From: Micavibrio sp. UBA2020
GTDB lineage: Bacteria > Pseudomonadota > Alphaproteobacteria > Micavibrionales > UBA2020
Reading direction: 5' to 3'
Assembly: GCA_002334985.1 (NCBI GenBank)
Contig: DDBY01000053.1
Coordinates: 1-7,218, forward strand
Length of the DNA: 7,218 bases
In this document: positions 4,914-7,218 of the stretch, in pieces
How the letters are laid out: every line of letters starts with the position of its first letter
Numbering within the stretch: position 1 is the stretch's first letter
Made by a program: the position numbers and the translations under genes
The notes under the pieces: model-generated
Seen by the model: the letters and a program-made list of their open reading frames with translations, nothing else
Database searches by the model: none
Told to the model about the DNA's origin: nothing

Positions 4914-6794
4914 ATGTCCGAAAAAATGGAATTCCAGACGGAAGTCAGCCGTCTTTTGGATATCGTGGCCAATGCCCTTTACACGGAAAAAGAGATTTTC
5001 CTACGCGAGCTGGTCTCGAACGCCTCCGACGCCTGCGACCGTCTGCGCTACGAAGCGATTGCAAAGCCGGAGCTGCTGTCTGGCGATGCCGATTTTAAAA
5101 TCCGCCTCTGGTTCGATACTGACGCACGCACGCTGACCATTGCCGATAACGGTATCGGTATGGACAAGGCCGCGCTGATTAAAAACCTCGGCACCATCGC
5201 CCATTCCGGCACGCGCGAGCTGGTGCAGAACCTCGAAGGCGGCGCGAAAAAAGATGTCAATCTTATCGGCCAGTTCGGCGTCGGTTTTTATTCGGCCTTC
5301 ATGGTCGCCGACCGTGTCGATGTGACCAGCCGCCGTGCGGGTGATGCCACGGCATGGGTGTGGTCGTCCGACGGCCGCGGCAGCTATACGATTGACGAGG
5401 CGCTGAAAGATACGCGCGGCACCGAGATTGTGCTGCATATCAAAGACGACGCGTCTGAGTTTTTGATTGAAGAGCGCCTGAAAACCGTGGTCAAAAAATA
5501 TTCCGACCATATCGCATTCCCCATCCTGCTCGGCCCCGGCGACAAGGGGGTGATGGTCAATGCGGCCTCCGCCCTTTGGATGCGGCCGAAGGCGGATGTG
5601 ACGCCGGAGCAGTACAAGGAATTTTACCGCAGCGTATCGGGCGCCCTGCAGATGGACGAGCCATGGCTGACCGTGCATTGGCGCGCCGAAGGGGCGATTG
5701 AATACAGCAACCTGCTGATGATACCCAGCATGAAACCGTTTGACCTGTACGACCCGCGCCGTCACCACGGCGTGAAGCTGTATGTGAAGCGCGTATTCAT
5801 CACCGAAGGCGTCGAAGGGCTCATCCCGCCCTTCCTGCGTTTCGTCAAGGGCGTGGTCGATAGCGAAGATTTGCCGCTGAACATCAGCCGCGAAATGCTG
5901 CAGGCCAATCCGGTGATTGCGAAAATGAGCAGTGCGGTTACCAAAAAAATCCTGTCCGAGCTGGAACAAAAAGCAAAGGACGATATCAAGGAATTCGAAA
6001 ACTTCTGGGCGCTGTTCGGCCCTGTGGTCAAAGAAGGTCTCTACGACGCCCATAACCACCGCGAACAGCTTTGCCGCGTGGCGCGTTTTTACTCCACGCA
6101 TGGCGATGGCCTGACGTCGCTGGAGGAATATGTTTCGCGTATGGTAGAGGGGCAGGAACATATCTATTACCTATCCGCCCCCTCGGTCGAGGCAGCGAAA
6201 AACAGCCCGCAGCTCGAAGCTTTCCGCGCGCGCGGGGTCGAGGTTCTGTTCATGACCGACGCCATCGACGAATTCTGGTTGCCGATGCAGAACGATTTCA
6301 AGCAAAAGAAATTCAAATCCGTCACGCGCGGCGATGCGGAGCTGTCGAAAATCAAAAAACTGGATGGCGACGACAAAGCAGAAGACAAGGCGGAAGATAA
6401 AAGCGCGACCGAAAACCTGCTGGCACGCATGAAAGAAATCCTGTCGCTGGAAGTCAAGGACGTGCAGCTGTCGGAGCGTCTGGTCGATAGCCCCGTCTGT
6501 CTTGTTGCCCCTGAAAGCGATGTGGATATCAACATGCAGCGCCTTTTGAAAAAAAATCAGGGCTACGAAGGCATGCATCAGCATATCCTCGAGATTAACG
6601 TCAAGCATCCGGTCATCGCCAAATTGCAACTGCTGGCGGCGAATGATGCGGAGGCGTCGAAAGAGCTTTTGCGTGAAACGACGCTGCTGCTGCTCGACCA
6701 GGCACGGATTATCGAGGGGGAGCCGCTGAAAAACCCCGGCGAATTCGTGCGCCGTTTGAGCCGTGCAATTGAAAAAGGCCTGATTGCCGGGTAG
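4914..6794 (+). CDS. htpG: Chaperone protein HtpG (bacterial Hsp90)
   Basis: The product is an ATP-dependent dimeric chaperone of the cytoplasm that remodels client proteins, often with DnaK. It has 626 residues, the usual family length (E. coli 624). The N-terminal GHKL ATPase domain (about 1-210) shows catalytic Glu32 and Asn36 in RELVSNASDACDRLR, DNGIGM at 78-83, the lid segment GTIAHSGT at 93-100 and GQFGVGFYSAF at 119-129. The middle domain (about 220-490) contains NISREMLQ at 323-330, whose Arg326 matches the ATP gamma-phosphate-contacting arginine. A charged linker with a KAED-KAED repeat precedes the C-terminal dimerisation domain. I take the ATG at 4914, not the in-frame TTG at 4908, because AGGAG (4901-4905) is 8 bases upstream of it. 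All key residues are intact, so the gene should be functional. Confidence 0.98.
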   Translation: MSEKMEFQTEVSRLLDIVANALYTEKEIFLRELVSNASDACDRLRYEAIAKPELLSGDADFKIRLWFDTDARTLTIADNGIGMDKAALIKNLGTIAHSGTRELVQNLEGGAKKDVNLIGQFGVGFYSAFMVADRVDVTSRRAGDATAWVWSSDGRGSYTIDEALKDTRGTEIVLHIKDDASEFLIEERLKTVVKKYSDHIAFPILLGPGDKGVMVNAASALWMRPKADVTPEQYKEFYRSVSGALQMDEPWLTVHWRAEGAIEYSNLLMIPSMKPFDLYDPRRHHGVKLYVKRVFITEGVEGLIPPFLRFVKGVVDSEDLPLNISREMLQANPVIAKMSSAVTKKILSELEQKAKDDIKEFENFWALFGPVVKEGLYDAHNHREQLCRVARFYSTHGDGLTSLEEYVSRMVEGQEHIYYLSAPSVEAAKNSPQLEAFRARGVEVLFMTDAIDEFWLPMQNDFKQKKFKSVTRGDAELSKIKKLDGDDKAEDKAEDKSATENLLARMKEILSLEVKDVQLSERLVDSPVCLVAPESDVDINMQRLLKKNQGYEGMHQHILEINVKHPVIAKLQLLAANDAEASKELLRETTLLLLDQARIIEGEPLKNPGEFVRRLSRAIEKGLIAG

Positions 6795-6813
6795 CTGACT
6801 ATATGTTTTGAAG

Positions 6814-6847
6814 AAAAAAGCCGCCCCTGTCAGGAGCGGCTTTTTTT
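6814..6847. terminator. Bidirectional rho-independent terminator after htpG
   Basis: An 11-bp perfect inverted repeat (6814-6824 with 6836-6846) has a GCCGC/GCGGC core, outer A6 and T7 tracts, and an inner CCT/AGG extension. It begins 20 bases after the htpG stop. On the minus strand it also terminates the small gene, whose final codons and stop lie inside it. Confidence 0.92.
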
Positions 6848-7021
6848 ATGTTCGCCGGAAAGCGTATCTACAACCGTGGTGCCGCTGTTTTTCAATTCTT
6901 CATGAAATTTGTGCCGGTGGACGTAATACCAGCATGACAGCTGTCCGGTGACGGGCTCGTGCTTTGCAAGAAAGGCGCGCAGTCTTCTGCGGTATTCATG
7001 GCGGTCTATGATTGTGGGCAT
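6830..7021 (-). CDS. Small unrecognised basic protein, 63 aa
   Basis: I do not recognise the family. The gene is supported by a strong ribosome-binding site (GAGGAG, 7028-7033) 6 bases before the ATG and by an uninterrupted frame that ends exactly at a terminator. The protein starts MPTIIDRHEYRRRLRAFLAK and is rich in Arg, Lys and His. The central segment C30-WYYVHRHKFH has one Cys and three His within eleven residues, which could bind a metal, though there is no canonical motif. No signal peptide or membrane segment is visible. The last codons (HKKSRS) are encoded by the terminator stem and the TGA lies in its loop. It may be co-transcribed with the upstream ankyrin gene by read-through, since I see no clear promoter of its own. 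It could be a real small protein or a chance frame; two AGA codons are atypical for the window. Confidence 0.6.
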   Translation of the reverse strand: MPTIIDRHEYRRRLRAFLAKHEPVTGQLSCWYYVHRHKFHEELKNSGTTVVDTLSGEHKKSRS

Positions 7022-7027
7022 ATATTT

Positions 7028-7033
7028 CTCCTC
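7028..7033 (-). promoter_or_regulatory. Ribosome-binding site of the 63-aa gene
   Basis: GAGGAG on the minus strand, 6 bases before the ATG, is among the best Shine-Dalgarno sequences in the window and is the main reason to accept the small gene. A small GCGC-CACA-GCGC hairpin (7036-7047) lies just upstream. Confidence 0.65.
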
Positions 7034-7050
7034 TCGCGCTGTGGCGCAGG

Positions 7051-7078
7051 CAAAAAGAAGGGCAGGGAAGCCCTGCCC
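7051..7078 (-). terminator. Rho-independent terminator after the ankyrin-repeat gene
   Basis: An 8-bp perfect inverted repeat (GGGCAGGG at 7060-7067 with CCCTGCCC at 7071-7078) has a 3-base loop. On the minus strand it is followed by TTCTTTTTG. It lies about 33 bases after the ankyrin gene stop. No T tract follows it on the plus strand, so it acts in one direction only. Confidence 0.75.
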
Positions 7079-7110
7079 GAAAGTGTGTGTTTGTAAAAGG
7101 TATCGGAAAA

Positions 7111-7218
7111 TCAGGTATTCGTCGTCTTGCCGCCGGCCGAAGCCAGAAGCGCGATGATTTGGGGCGACCCCGCCTTGACCGCAATCGACAGCGCGTTCCA
7201 GCCGTTGCGCGTTTCCGC
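7111..7218 (-). CDS. Ankyrin-repeat protein, C-terminal end (gene continues beyond the window)
   Basis: Only the last 35 residues are in the window; the start lies to the right. They read ...NGWNALSIAVKAGSPQIIAL, then LASAGGKTTNT and stop. The pattern G-W-N-A-L-x-I-A-V-x-x-G-x-x-x-I-I-x-L-L-x-x-x-G matches an ankyrin repeat (consensus G-x-T-P-L-H-x-A-x-x-x-G-x-x-x-I-V-x-x-L-L-x-x-G-A). Ankyrin repeats mediate protein-protein contact; the partner and function cannot be inferred from this fragment. A rho-independent terminator follows closely. The reading frame is unambiguous because the repeat phase runs straight to the stop codon. Confidence 0.8.
   Translation of the reverse strand, partial: AETRNGWNALSIAVKAGSPQIIALLASAGGKTTNT

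Noticed and set aside
5001..6161. Open frame of about 386 codons on the - strand
   Set aside because: It is antisense to htpG, which is complete and has every conserved motif. The translation resembles no family; it is a mirror frame produced by codon bias.
6361..6400. GAAGACAAGG/GAAGATAAA repeat in htpG as a possible slippage or mobile repeat
   Set aside because: It encodes the short KAED-KAED charged linker of HtpG, a normal variable segment; the frame is intact.
1..7218. Search for tRNA, rRNA, CRISPR arrays, insertion sequences and att sites
   Set aside because: No cloverleaf, regularly spaced repeats, transposase frames or terminal inverted repeats were seen; all hairpins found are explained as terminators or small local stems.

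Overview
The window looks like ordinary chromosome from an alphaproteobacterium of moderately high G+C. The main pointers are a PleD-type REC-REC-GGDEF diguanylate cyclase, a cysteine-free alphaproteobacterial-style ribosomal protein L33, a group 11 (RpoE/ChrR) ECF sigma/anti-sigma pair, an IalB-family periplasmic protein and a 17 kDa-antigen-type lipoprotein. I cannot fix the order or genus from the sequence; this gene mix fits Rhodospirillales- or Micavibrio-like lineages. I see no insertion sequence, phage gene, tRNA, rRNA or CRISPR array.

Layout from left to right: the 3' part of pleD (+) converges on rpmG (-) at a bidirectional terminator. Upstream of rpmG lies a two-gene operon (-), an ECF sigma factor followed by a ChrR-like anti-sigma factor, with a 4-nt GTGA stop/start overlap. 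A 107-bp intergenic region separates the sigma gene from a divergently transcribed ialB-like gene (+). That gene converges, across a second bidirectional terminator, on a glycine-zipper lipoprotein gene (-). The lipoprotein gene diverges from pdxH (+), and pdxH is followed by htpG (+), which has its own likely heat-shock promoter. A third bidirectional terminator ends htpG and also contains the last codons of a small unrecognised gene (-, 63 aa). The window closes with the 3' end of an ankyrin-repeat gene (-) and its terminator.

Functionally, several loci concern the envelope and stress: RpoE/ChrR (singlet oxygen or peroxide response in studied relatives), HtpG (Hsp90), and two exported proteins. 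PleD (c-di-GMP signalling), L33 (translation) and PdxH (vitamin B6) are core functions. I found no convincing new multi-gene system. The points most worth a second look are the ChrR homologue that has lost both zinc-finger cysteines, possible ECF-type promoters between the sigma gene and ialB, a small gene whose stop codon sits in the loop of the htpG terminator, and the roughly 105-nt structured leader of rpmG.
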